Source: CALNBC01 sp050945915 (GTDB lineage: Bacteria > Bacillota > Clostridia > Christensenellales > CALWSW01). Taken from it: a stretch of DNA of 13,364 nt. This document shows positions 6,200 through 13,364 of the stretch, piece by piece (position 1 is the stretch's first letter; each line of letters begins with the position of its first letter). The position numbers and the translations under genes are program-made. Under the pieces are notes generated by a model. That model had not been told where the DNA came from. It was given only the letters and a program-made list of their open reading frames with translations, and ran no database searches. The stretch spans positions 1-13,364 of the forward strand of contig JBMNTV010000055.1 of NCBI GenBank assembly GCA_050945915.1, given 5' to 3'.

Positions 6200-6243
6200 C
6201 ATACCGTTTAATATTCACTTTATGGCGGTTAATGTTCGGATAG
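6200..6243. promoter_or_regulatory. candidate PurR operator (PurBox pair)
   Basis: Minus-strand CTATCCGAACATT (6243-6231) fits the Bacillus PurBox AWWWCCGAACWWT at 12 of 13 positions. A weaker site in the opposite orientation (6200-6212, 9 of 13) lies 18 bp away; PurR sites usually pair at 16-17 bp. The pair is directly upstream of the guaA promoter, which fits purine-responsive repression of a GMP synthesis gene. No PurR gene is seen in this window. Confidence 0.35.
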
Positions 6244-6246
6244 GTC

Positions 6247-6276
6247 TTGTGCGAAGAGTTCTGGATTGTGTATGAT
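6247..6276 (+). promoter_or_regulatory. possible guaA promoter
   Basis: TTGTGC (6247-6252) and TATGAT (6271-6276) are 18 bp apart, predicting a start near 6283 and a leader of about 90 nt. The -10 is good and the -35 poor. Confidence 0.35.
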
Positions 6277-6300
6277 GATGGTGCTCCATCAAAAGCGGCA

Positions 6301-6323
6301 AACAAGGGTAAACTACCCTTGTT
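6301..6323 (+). other. 10-bp hairpin in the guaA leader
   Basis: AACAAGGGTA (6301-6310) and TACCCTTGTT (6314-6323) are exact reverse complements with a 3-nt loop; a GC pair beyond one mismatch extends the stem at the base. No T-run follows, so it is not a terminator. It sits about 35 nt ahead of the guaA ribosome binding site and could be an mRNA stem or a DNA operator within the transcribed leader. Confidence 0.5.
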
Positions 6324-6372
6324 CGCATTGACATGATGATTGAACGAAAGACACCTGCAAGGAGGATGCTTT

Positions 6373-7896
6373 TTGGAAAAGATAGCAGTGATCGATTTTG
6401 GCGGGCAGTACAGTCAGCTGATCGCGCGGCGGGTGCGCGAATGCGGCGTATATGCCGAAGTTTTGCCCTGCACCGCCCCCAGGGAACGGGTGGCTGGCGA
6501 GGGGCTGAAGGGAATCATCCTGACTGGCGGCCCGAACAGCGTGTACGAAGAGGGTTCCCCCAAAATTGCCGAAGGGCTGTTGGGCCTCGGCGTTCCCGTG
6601 CTGGGAATCTGCTACGGCATGCAGGCCCTGGCCCACAAAAGGGAGGGCAGCGTGATGCCTGGGGAGGCCGGGGAGTTCGGTCACAGCGAAATTTCCTATT
6701 CCCCCCATCCGCTGTTTGCGGGCATGAAGGGCGAACCCGTCTGGATGAACCATAACGACCGCGTCACAGAACTCCCTGCGGGGTTTGTTTCCATCGCGTC
6801 CACCGCCCATTGCCCCGTCGCCGCCATGGCGAACGACGAGGAACGCATCTACGCCGTCCAGTTTCACCCGGAAGTGCACCACACGCCGGAGGGAAAGACG
6901 CTGTTTCAAAACTTCCTGTTCGGAATCTGCAAGTGCGAAGGCGGCTGGTCCCCCAAAAACCTCGCCCAGGAGCTGATCGACGGCATCCGCCGGCAGGTGG
7001 GGGACGCAAAGGTGCTTTCCGCCCTGTCCGGCGGGGTGGACTCCTCGGTAGCTTCCGTCCTCGTTCACAAGGCGGTGGGGGACAGGCTGACTTGCGTCTT
7101 CGTGGACCACGGACTGCTCCGCCATAACGAGGCGCAGGAGGTTCTGGCGTTCTACAGGGACAGCCTGAAGATGGACATCCGGTTCGTGGACGCTTCCCAG
7201 CGATTCCTGAGCAAACTTGTCGGCGTGACGGACCCGGAAAAAAAGCGGAAGATCATCGGCGAAGAGTTCATTCGCGTGTTCGAGGAGGAAGCGGAAAAGC
7301 TGGGCGGTGCGGATTACCTGGTGCAGGGCACGATTTATCCGGATATCATCGAATCCGGCTCCGGCAACGCGGCGGTGATCAAATCCCACCACAACGTGGG
7401 GGGCCTGCCGGAGCACGTGGACTTCAAGGGCATTGTGGAGCCCCTGAAGTACCTGTTTAAGGACGAGGTTCGCGAGTTGGGGCTTTCTTTGGGGATACCG
7501 GAACACCTCATCTGGCGCCAGCCCTTCCCCGGCCCCGGCCTTGCCGTGCGCGTGGTGGGAGAGATCACCAAGGAAAAGCTGGAGATCGTGCGAAAAAGCG
7601 ACTACATCTTTCGGACCGAAGTCGCCGCCGCCGGGCTGGATCGCGCCATCTGGCAGTACTTCACGGTGTATACCGGCGTGCGCTCGGTGGGGGTAATGGG
7701 GGACGCCAGGACGTATGAGTCCGTCGTCGCCCTGCGGGCGGTGCACAGCACCGACGCCATGACCGTCGAGGTGGCAGAACTGCCCTATCCGCTGCTGCGC
7801 AAGATCTCCAACCGGATCATCAACGAGGTCCCCGGCTGTAACCGCGTGGTGTACGACATCACCACCAAACCCCCGGGCACGATTGAGTGGGAGTAA
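6373..7896 (+). CDS. guaA: GMP synthase (glutamine-hydrolysing)
   Basis: The product has 507 residues, close to the family's usual 510-525. It converts XMP, ATP and glutamine to GMP. The N-terminal class I glutamine amidotransferase has Cys80 in GICYGMQ and His165 and Glu167 in QFHPEVHH. The ATP-pyrophosphatase domain has the PP-loop SGGVDSS (219-225). The C-terminal dimerisation domain ends with the typical KPPGTIEWE. The start is TTG at 6373: AAGGAGG is 7 nt upstream and translation begins with EKIAVIDFGGQYSQ. An upstream TTG at 6340 in the same frame would read through that site. The gene stands alone between a divergent control region with PurBox-like sites and a strong terminator. Confidence 0.97.
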   Translation: MEKIAVIDFGGQYSQLIARRVRECGVYAEVLPCTAPRERVAGEGLKGIILTGGPNSVYEEGSPKIAEGLLGLGVPVLGICYGMQALAHKREGSVMPGEAGEFGHSEISYSPHPLFAGMKGEPVWMNHNDRVTELPAGFVSIASTAHCPVAAMANDEERIYAVQFHPEVHHTPEGKTLFQNFLFGICKCEGGWSPKNLAQELIDGIRRQVGDAKVLSALSGGVDSSVASVLVHKAVGDRLTCVFVDHGLLRHNEAQEVLAFYRDSLKMDIRFVDASQRFLSKLVGVTDPEKKRKIIGEEFIRVFEEEAEKLGGADYLVQGTIYPDIIESGSGNAAVIKSHHNVGGLPEHVDFKGIVEPLKYLFKDEVRELGLSLGIPEHLIWRQPFPGPGLAVRVVGEITKEKLEIVRKSDYIFRTEVAAAGLDRAIWQYFTVYTGVRSVGVMGDARTYESVVALRAVHSTDAMTVEVAELPYPLLRKISNRIINEVPGCNRVVYDITTKPPGTIEWE

Positions 7897-7903
7897 ACGC
7901 AAA

Positions 7904-7943
7904 AGCCGGAAAACCTTTGAAACAAGGCTTTCCGGCTCTTTTT
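7904..7943 (+). terminator. guaA terminator
   Basis: The arms 7904-7917 and 7924-7937 pair over 14 positions with a single mismatch and a 6-nt loop, followed by five T (7939-7943). The stem begins 7 bp after the guaA stop. Confidence 0.85.
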
Positions 7944-7993
7944 ACAGCCATTTGACGACTCCAAATCGCCGTATTTACTCTAGGGAGAACAGC

Positions 7994-8056
7994 ATGCGGA
8001 GTATTTTGCATAGCAAAAGAATGAACCGCAGGAAAAACGGCAGAAAAGCCCGGTGA
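7994..8056 (+). CDS. possible 20-residue basic peptide
   Basis: An ATG at 7994 with AGGGAG about 7 nt upstream opens a 20-codon frame ending in TGA at 8054-8056. Eight or nine residues are Arg or Lys, concentrated in the second half (RMNRRKNGRKAR). The stop codon lies inside the left arm of the next terminator, so gene and terminator would form one compact unit after the guaA terminator. No plus-strand gene follows, so a leader-peptide role is unlikely. I recognise no family, and chance occurrence is quite possible. A short inverted repeat (TTTTGC-ATA-GCAAAA, 8004-8018) lies inside it. Confidence 0.2.
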   Translation: MRSILHSKRMNRRKNGRKAR

Positions 8057-8074
8057 TCGTCACCGGGTTTTTTT
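8048..8074 (+). terminator. compact terminator without an obvious gene
   Basis: CCCGGTGA (8049-8056) and TCACCGGG (8060-8067) form a perfect 8-bp stem with a 3-nt loop, followed by seven T. It lies 105 bp after the guaA terminator, so it either backs that one up or ends a separate short transcript. Confidence 0.8.
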
Positions 8075-8270
8075 ACAGCGAAAACAACATCCGCATACCG
8101 TCCATGTCCGCTTTTGATGTTGGTGAAAAGCAGCAAAATGCGGTATTCTGTTGTTAATCATCGGATGTATGACGAAGGGGGCATTTGCCGTGATTTTACA
8201 TCACCTGGCTTTCACAAAGAAGGGCGGTCCGCCTGTTTGAACGGGTGGACCTGTAACAGGCGCAACAGTA
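8075..8270. other. intergenic stretch, no gene seen
   Basis: No coding sequence or known RNA is recognised. GCCTGTT (8231-8237) and AACAGGC (8255-8261) form a 7-bp stem with a 17-nt loop, and GGTCC/GGACC nearby offers an alternative pairing. A plus-strand frame from 8114 to 8323 would run through the converging terminator, lacks a ribosome binding site and looks random. Confidence 0.5.
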
Positions 8271-8306
8271 AAAAACGGCACTCCAGCAAAAAAGAATGCC
8301 GTTTTT
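8271..8306 (-). terminator. terminator of the LCP gene pair
   Basis: AAAAACGGCA (8271-8280) and TGCCGTTTTT (8297-8306) form a perfect 10-bp stem around a 16-nt loop. On the minus strand it ends in a T-run, 13 bp after the stop of the unknown gene. It is symmetric enough to act on the plus strand too. Confidence 0.8.
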
Positions 8307-8319
8307 GCTTCCTGTCCGA

Positions 8320-9600
8320 TTAAAACACCCAGTAGCCCTGGCCCGTGCGGCTGACGCAATACCGCGCATGGGCGGGGATGCCCGCCGGCGGGGTCGCAGA
8401 GGGCCGGGCAGGGATGGCGTAAAGCTCCCTGTCGTTCACGCGGGTGTACAGCAAGTGCGTTCCGCCGGGGTGGGAGAACACCTGCCAGTTCACCCGCGGC
8501 CAGTCGCCGGGGAAGGCGTTGGAAAAGACCCCCAACCGCCTGCCCACCATGGGACGCTCCCGCTTTTGTTCGGAAGAAGCCGCGCCGCTGCTCCAGACCG
8601 GCTGCTCCCTTGCGTCATCGTCAAAGACCGGCTGGTAAAAGGCGTGGGGTGAACGGGCTTCCATGAAATCGTAACTCGCTTCCTCGGACGGTGTATCTGC
8701 TTTCGCCGCCGCCATTTCGGGGGGCTCGTTGGTTCTCCAGGCCGGAGGTTTGGGCGGTGGTGCGCTTTGCTCGGCGTCTTCCAGCATGAAGGATGCGATC
8801 ATGCCGCCCCGCTCCGTTTCGGTGTATGCTGCGCAGTCCTCTTTGGTCCCGGAAGGGGGCGAGGAAGGCTCCGCTGTTTCGGGCGGGCTGATTTCTTGCT
8901 GTTTGGGAGCGGGTTCTTCCGGCGCAACCCTGCGGTTGATGGCCGCTTCGGGGACCTTTGCCTCCCCTTCCGACGCGTGAAGCGTGCGCTGCCAGGTTTG
9001 TATGATCTCCTGCTGCTCGGCGGTTTGCTGCGGCCCGGAGGTTTGCTGCTGCTCGGCGGACTGCTGCTCGGCCACTTGCTGCGGCTCCACCTTCGCCATA
9101 GGAGGTTGAGGCATGATGAAGGGCTCCTCTTTGGCGGCCAAGGCTGCCAGGGCTTCCGGCTTGACCGGTTCCACGCCGGGGGGAACAGGAGACGCTTCTT
9201 CTCCTGCGCTGGGGGGCGCTGCAGGCTGGGCAGCCGCTTCTTCGCCCATGGGGGCTGCGGCTTCCTCTGCCCGCCTTTGATCCGGATCGGCTGCAAGCTG
9301 CTTGGCTTTTTCCAGGATGTCCGAAGCCCTTGTCCCCGTCGTGCCGATCAGTACGACAATGCCGCGGCTGGTCACCGCCGCGCCCAGGGGGAACTCCCTG
9401 CCCCGAAGGGGGATGAACGCCGTTCCGCCCCCAGGGGTGGGCCGGATGTTTGCGGAGCGGGTCCTGCCGTTTTGCAGGATCAGGTGCGCCCTGCCGAAAC
9501 TCACGCCCCGAAGGGAAAACCGCGCCCCGTCCGGCCCGACCCGCACAAGGCCGGAAGCGCGCCCGAAGACCGGTCGCAGCGCTATGATATACGTAGCCAT
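8320..9600 (-). CDS. unknown protein with low-complexity Pro/Glu/Gln linker
   Basis: The product has 426 residues from the ATG at 9600 (GGGAGGA about 7 nt upstream); I do not recognise the family. Three regions are visible. Residues 1 to about 90 look like a compact beta-rich domain with many Gly and aliphatic residues (ALRPVFGRASGLVRVG, later GIVVLIGTTG). Residues 105-350 are low-complexity, rich in Ala, Pro, Glu and Gln, with imperfect AEQQ-type repeats near 174-204, and probably disordered. Residues 354-426 form a second ordered-looking domain rich in Trp, Tyr and Phe, from RRLGVFSNAFPGDWPRV to the end GQGYWVF. No signal peptide or membrane segment is seen. The gene follows the LCP gene by 60 bp on the same strand with no terminator between and shares its terminator, so it is probably co-transcribed; a role in the cell envelope is inference from that context only. 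Confidence 0.75.
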   Translation of the reverse strand: MATYIIALRPVFGRASGLVRVGPDGARFSLRGVSFGRAHLILQNGRTRSANIRPTPGGGTAFIPLRGREFPLGAAVTSRGIVVLIGTTGTRASDILEKAKQLAADPDQRRAEEAAAPMGEEAAAQPAAPPSAGEEASPVPPGVEPVKPEALAALAAKEEPFIMPQPPMAKVEPQQVAEQQSAEQQQTSGPQQTAEQQEIIQTWQRTLHASEGEAKVPEAAINRRVAPEEPAPKQQEISPPETAEPSSPPSGTKEDCAAYTETERGGMIASFMLEDAEQSAPPPKPPAWRTNEPPEMAAAKADTPSEEASYDFMEARSPHAFYQPVFDDDAREQPVWSSGAASSEQKRERPMVGRRLGVFSNAFPGDWPRVNWQVFSHPGGTHLLYTRVNDRELYAIPARPSATPPAGIPAHARYCVSRTGQGYWVF

Positions 9601-9611
9601 GGATTTGTCCT

Positions 9612-9642
9612 CCCGCACATCGTTTTAGTAAATATATGCGGG
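9612..9642 (-). promoter_or_regulatory. hairpin overlapping a ribosome binding site
   Basis: In the minus-strand RNA, CCCGCA (9642-9637) pairs with TGCGGG (9617-9612) across a 19-nt loop. The last three bases of the stem are the first GGG of the GGGAGGA site of the unknown gene, so folding could partly mask initiation. Confidence 0.3.
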
Positions 9643-9660
9643 AAATTCCGTATTTATCGC

Positions 9661-10776
9661 TTATTGGCCGAACAGCGCCCGAACCAGCTTCCTGGTTTCG
9701 TCGCGGTCTGCCACATAGAAGCTGGTGCCGTCGATGGTTTTTGATCTGCCGGGCAGGGTAAAGGTCTCGATGGCGTCGGTATCGATATGGGAAAGAACGG
9801 TGCCCAACGCCACCATCTGAGAAAGGGAGACGTTGGTGGTCACCCTGGGGGCCATGGTGTTCCAAAGGGCGGGAATCGCGGAAACCCCGAGTTCCTTGAC
9901 CCGCTTTGCCAACGCTTTGATAAAAATCTGCTGCCTGGCGGTTCTCGAAAGATCGCTGCCGCCCTGCACCCCCTTGCGCTTGCGGATGTAGGTATAGGCG
10001 GTTTCGCCATTTAAGGTGACGGTTTGCCCCTCTCTGCCCACGCCGTCGATATCCGCGGGCAAAGTCACCGTCACCCCGTCCAAGGCTTCGGTCAAGGGGC
10101 CGATGCCGTCCATATCCATGGCGGCGTAATAGGTAAGGTCCGTGCCCAGCAGGGCATTCAGCGCAAACAGCGCATTTTCGCAGCTTTTCTCGGGATCGCC
10201 TCCGCCATAGGCATAGGCGGCATTGATCTTGTCCGTCCGCGTGGAACGGATTTCGCCGGCGCTGTTCAGCCTGCGCACCTTGGCCCGAGTATCCCTGGGG
10301 ATGGTGAGAATGGAGCAGGAGGGGGCGGCCATGTCGATCACGCAGATGACCATCACGTCGCTGCGGCTGCCCATCTTCCGTTCTTCCCGCTCCACGTTGC
10401 TGTCGATGCCCAGCAGCGTGATGGCCACCTTGCTCCCGCCCAGCTCGACTGCGGGGTCTACGGTGGGTTCCGGGGCGGGGGCTGCGGCGCCGGGGTTGCC
10501 GGGATTATTGTGTTGCAGGGGGGCTTGCGCCTGATGGGGCCCTGATTGCGGCGCACGTTGCGCGCCAAGGGACAGGGAAGGGTCTTTGCCTACCCTGGAT
10601 CTTGCTGTGGAGCCGGATTTATCCGCAAGGTAGCGGCTGGTTTCCCCGGCTTTTTCCCGCTCGAAGGCAGAAAGGGGATTTCTGGTCGCCGAATACAGCT
10701 TTCCGGCGGCGATGATCAGCGCGACAAGCGCGCCCGTGGCAACCAGTAGCCACGCGCATTTCTTCCTTGTGCTCAT
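9661..10776 (-). CDS. LytR-CpsA-Psr family wall glycopolymer ligase
   Basis: The product has 371 residues. LCP enzymes move undecaprenyl-linked glycopolymers such as teichoic acid or capsule onto peptidoglycan outside the membrane. A basic N-terminus (STRKK) precedes one membrane segment at about 7-29, then a Pro/Ala/Gln-rich stalk to about 115. The LCP domain follows, with LLGIDS, the SRSD segment (137-140), LTIPRDT (Arg161 and Asp162), TDKINAAYAYGG (183 on) and the Arg pair of SRTARQQ (278, 281), which bind the lipid pyrophosphate. The ATG at 10776 puts the basic residues just before the membrane segment, but it has no recognisable Shine-Dalgarno site; a TTG at 10806 in the same frame has none either. 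It is the first gene of a likely two-gene unit with the unknown protein downstream, divergent from ttcA. Confidence 0.9.
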   Translation of the reverse strand: MSTRKKCAWLLVATGALVALIIAAGKLYSATRNPLSAFEREKAGETSRYLADKSGSTARSRVGKDPSLSLGAQRAPQSGPHQAQAPLQHNNPGNPGAAAPAPEPTVDPAVELGGSKVAITLLGIDSNVEREERKMGSRSDVMVICVIDMAAPSCSILTIPRDTRAKVRRLNSAGEIRSTRTDKINAAYAYGGGDPEKSCENALFALNALLGTDLTYYAAMDMDGIGPLTEALDGVTVTLPADIDGVGREGQTVTLNGETAYTYIRKRKGVQGGSDLSRTARQQIFIKALAKRVKELGVSAIPALWNTMAPRVTTNVSLSQMVALGTVLSHIDTDAIETFTLPGRSKTIDGTSFYVADRDETRKLVRALFGQ

Positions 10777-10841
10777 GGAATTAGTATGGCGCGGGCGGGA
10801 GTGCAAAAATCGGGAATAAAAGGTTTTTGGCCCCTTTTTGA

Positions 10842-10870
10842 TTGCGAAACAAGGGAATTTTCATTATAAT
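10842..10870 (+). promoter_or_regulatory. ttcA promoter
   Basis: TTGCGA (10842-10847) and a perfect TATAAT (10865-10870) are 17 bp apart. The predicted start near 10877 gives a leader of about 120 nt, which contains a small hairpin (CAAAGCGCA with TGCGCGTTTG, 10899-10920). The -10 lies in the palindrome ATTATAAT, so the same site also reads as TATAAT on the minus strand towards the LCP gene. Confidence 0.6.
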
Positions 10871-10999
10871 AAAACCTGCTGTTATGGTAGGAAAAAGTCA
10901 AAGCGCATCCTGCGCGTTTGAAACCAGAATGCAAAATTCGCCGTTTGACCGAAACCGGGCTTTAGCGGCTTTAACAATCGTTGTTTTACGGAGGTACTC

Positions 11000-11764
11000 A
11001 TGCGAAAGACGCTGGGATGCATACGCCGAGCGGACGAGCGCTTTGATATGATCCAGGCAAACGACCACGTCGCCGTGGGCGTTTCAGGCGGGAAGGACAG
11101 CCTGCTGCTGTTGAACGCCCTGGCATTATACCGCAAATTTTGCCGGGTCCCCTTCACGCTGGAGGCCCTTTCTTTGGGCATGGGCTGGCCGGGAGTGGAT
11201 TTTTCCGGCGTTGCGGCCTTTTGCGAACATCTGGACGTTCCCTTCACCTTTGTGGAGACGGACATCAAAGAGGTGGTGTTCGACATCCGCAAGGAGGAAA
11301 ACCCCTGCGCTCTTTGCGCCAAACTGCGAAGGGGGGCGTTGAACAACCTGGCAAAGGCCCGCGGGTGCAACAAGCTTGCCCTGGGGCATCATCGGGAGGA
11401 CGTCGCCGAAACCTTTTTGATGAGCATGCTGTACGAGGGGCGGCTGAACCTTTTTGCGCCGGTGACGTACCTGAACAAGGTGGACATCACGGTGATTCGG
11501 CCGATGGTTTTTGTTCCGGAAAGGCACATAATAGGAACGGCGAAAAAACTTAATCTGCCCATCGTCAAAAACCCCTGCCCCGCGGACGGCCACACCAACC
11601 GCCAGAGGATGAAGAATCTGCTGACCACCCTTTCAGACGCCATCCGGGACGACGCGGCGGAACGCATCGTCTCCGCCATCGCCAACACGGAGCAGTACAA
11701 CCTTTGGGCGGGCACAAAAAGCTCCAAAACCAGCGCGACCCTTGACGAAACCGGCGAAGGCTGA
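11000..11764 (+). CDS. ttcA: TtcA-type tRNA 2-thiocytidine synthetase
   Basis: The product has 254 residues. TtcA enzymes activate tRNA C32 with ATP and install sulfur to make 2-thiocytidine, using an Fe-S cluster. The PP-loop is SGGKDS (29-34). The cluster cysteines are Cys102 and Cys105 in CALCAKLRRG and Cys192 in NPCPADG; LGHHREDVAET (127-137) is also characteristic. The ATG at 11000 has GGAGG 5 nt upstream. It is shorter than proteobacterial TtcA (about 310 residues), as in many Firmicutes homologues, so a related tRNA-thiolating or ATPase role cannot be excluded. It is monocistronic or weakly linked to metK, because a riboswitch and terminator lie between them. Confidence 0.85.
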   Translation: MRKTLGCIRRADERFDMIQANDHVAVGVSGGKDSLLLLNALALYRKFCRVPFTLEALSLGMGWPGVDFSGVAAFCEHLDVPFTFVETDIKEVVFDIRKEENPCALCAKLRRGALNNLAKARGCNKLALGHHREDVAETFLMSMLYEGRLNLFAPVTYLNKVDITVIRPMVFVPERHIIGTAKKLNLPIVKNPCPADGHTNRQRMKNLLTTLSDAIRDDAAERIVSAIANTEQYNLWAGTKSSKTSATLDETGEG

Positions 11765-11770
11765 TACGCT
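11742..11770 (+). promoter_or_regulatory. metK promoter within the ttcA 3' end
   Basis: TTGACG (11742-11747) and TACGCT (11765-11770) are 17 bp apart. The -35 lies in the last codons of ttcA and the -10 directly follows its stop. The start near 11777 is just ahead of the riboswitch. The -35 is near perfect and the -10 weak. Confidence 0.5.
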
Positions 11771-11789
11771 AGTACCAACCGAATAAATC

Positions 11790-11914
11790 GCCTTATCCAG
11801 AGCGGCGGAGGGAAGGGCCCTGTGAAGCCGCGGCAACCTGCTTGGCAAACGGGAAAGTGCCGGTATACCAGCGTGGTGCCAATTCCCGCGGGGAAACCCG
11901 CAAAGATGAGGGTG
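11790..11914 (+). promoter_or_regulatory. SAM-I (S-box) riboswitch
   Basis: The conserved S-box core is present in order: CTTATCCAGAG, GGCGGAGGGA, GGCCCTGTGAAGCC, GGCAACC, GGTGCCAATTCC and AAAGATGAG. Helix P1 pairs CCTTATC (11791-11797) with GATGAGG (11905-11911), and P2 pairs GCGGC (11802-11806) with GCCGC (11827-11831). AGGGTG (11909-11914) can instead pair with CGCCCT (11930-11935), the left arm of the following terminator, giving the antiterminator. With SAM bound, P1 forms and transcription stops ahead of metK, the gene for SAM synthesis. Confidence 0.97.
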
Positions 11915-11929
11915 TTTCGCATATTTTTA

Positions 11930-11960
11930 CGCCCTGTCTTTTCGACGGGGCGATTTTTTT
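11930..11960 (+). terminator. riboswitch-controlled terminator
   Basis: CGCCCTGTC (11930-11938) and GACGGGGCG (11944-11952) form a 9-bp stem with one wobble and a 5-nt loop, followed by seven T (11954-11960). This is the expression platform of the SAM-I riboswitch. Confidence 0.93.
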
Positions 11961-11996
11961 CGGAAATCACAATTTAACTGGAGGAACCCATTTAAT

Positions 11997-13152
<1,156 letters not shown>

Positions 13153-13154
<2 letters not shown>

Positions 13155-13211
13155 CGGCTGCAAAGGGAACGCCCCTTTCCTGGAGTGTGGATTCCCGTTC
13201 CCTTTCCCGTC
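13153..13211 (+). other. long hairpin starting in the metK stop codon
   Basis: AAAGGGAACG (13162-13171) and CGTTCCCTTT (13196-13205) are exact reverse complements around a 24-nt loop. GACGG (13153-13157) and CCGTC (13207-13211) extend the stem past a small internal loop. The left arm begins within the TGA stop codon. No T-run follows; the real terminator lies 30 bp further on. It could protect the mRNA 3' end. Confidence 0.55.
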
Positions 13212-13240
13212 AAACAGAATATTGCAGTAAAAACAAAAGA

Positions 13241-13267
13241 CGCACCCTGGTTTGGGGTGCGCTTTTT
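13241..13267 (+). terminator. metK terminator
   Basis: CGCACCC (13241-13247) and GGGTGCG (13255-13261) form a 7-bp stem with a 7-nt loop, followed by five T (13263-13267), with an A-rich run on the left. The remaining 97 bases of the window show no feature. Confidence 0.8.
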
Positions 13268-13364
13268 GTTTGGCATTCCGATCACCGGCTCTTCTCTTTT
13301 TCCCGGGTTTTCCCAGAGGAAACAAAGCCAAAAAAGCGTTCCTGCCGATGTTTTGGGCAAAAAA

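Larger units (their letters stand above)
5875..6372. other. divergent control region between nrdD and guaA
   Basis: This 498-bp stretch has no credible gene. The half next to nrdD (5875-6087) is its mRNA leader, GC-rich and hairpin-forming. The middle (about 6055-6250) is AT-rich and contains the two divergent promoters and the operator-like sites listed separately. The last part is the guaA leader. I looked for a purine (guanine) riboswitch ahead of guaA and did not find its conserved core. Confidence 0.7.

Noticed and set aside
6241..6372. Guanine/adenine riboswitch ahead of guaA
   Set aside because: Looked for because guaA often has one, but the conserved loop and junction sequences are absent.
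6313..7902. 529-residue minus-strand frame opposite guaA
   Set aside because: Antisense shadow; guaA on the plus strand has all catalytic residues and the correct ends.
636..8223. Shared TTCACAAAGAAG at about 636 and about 8212
   Set aside because: A single 12-base match is expected by chance in 13 kb, and the flanks are unrelated.
8114..8323. 69-residue plus-strand frame
   Set aside because: No ribosome binding site, random-looking composition, and it passes through the converging terminator at 8271-8306.

Overview
The window looks like chromosomal DNA of a GC-rich, anaerobic member of the Firmicutes, most likely class Clostridia. The reasons are strong AGGAGG-type ribosome binding sites, TTG as well as ATG starts, a SAM-I (S-box) riboswitch that ends in a transcription terminator, compact hairpin-plus-T-run terminators between most units, a class III (oxygen-sensitive) ribonucleotide reductase, and a LytR-CpsA-Psr wall protein. 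I cannot name the genus. No CRISPR array, transposase, rRNA or tRNA is visible.

Layout. Positions 1-804 hold no convincing gene. They contain two diverged copies of an 88-bp repeat, a near-perfect 23-bp inverted repeat between them, and an isolated 18-bp Rex-like palindrome. From about 840 to 5874 four genes lie on the minus strand. Read in transcription order they are nrdD and nrdG (anaerobic dNTP synthesis), a cytosolic serine hydrolase of the beta-lactamase/PBP-like fold, and a LUD-domain protein with a cysteine-rich tail. A bidirectional terminator sits between nrdD and nrdG. The nrdD promoter (TTGACA-17-TAAGAT) is overlapped by a degenerate NrdR box and followed by a near-perfect one, with the canonical pair spacing.

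The 498-bp divergent region 5875-6372 holds the nrdD leader and the guaA control region, with a good PurBox-like site and a 10-bp hairpin. Then come guaA (GMP synthetase, plus strand), its terminator, and a gene-poor stretch with a tiny basic ORF lodged in a second terminator. From 10776 back to 8320 a minus-strand pair encodes an LCP-family wall glycopolymer ligase and a 426-residue protein of unknown family.

The right end is plus strand: a ttcA-type tRNA thiolation enzyme with its own sigma-A promoter, then metK behind a complete SAM-I riboswitch. The metK promoter appears to lie inside the 3' end of ttcA. Positions 13268-13364 show nothing I can call.

Most genes are core metabolism. The parts worth a second look are regulatory (NrdR pair, PurBox, promoter-spacer palindrome, RNA hairpins), the repeat block at the left end, and the unknown protein paired with the LCP enzyme. 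I do not see a clearly new multi-gene system.
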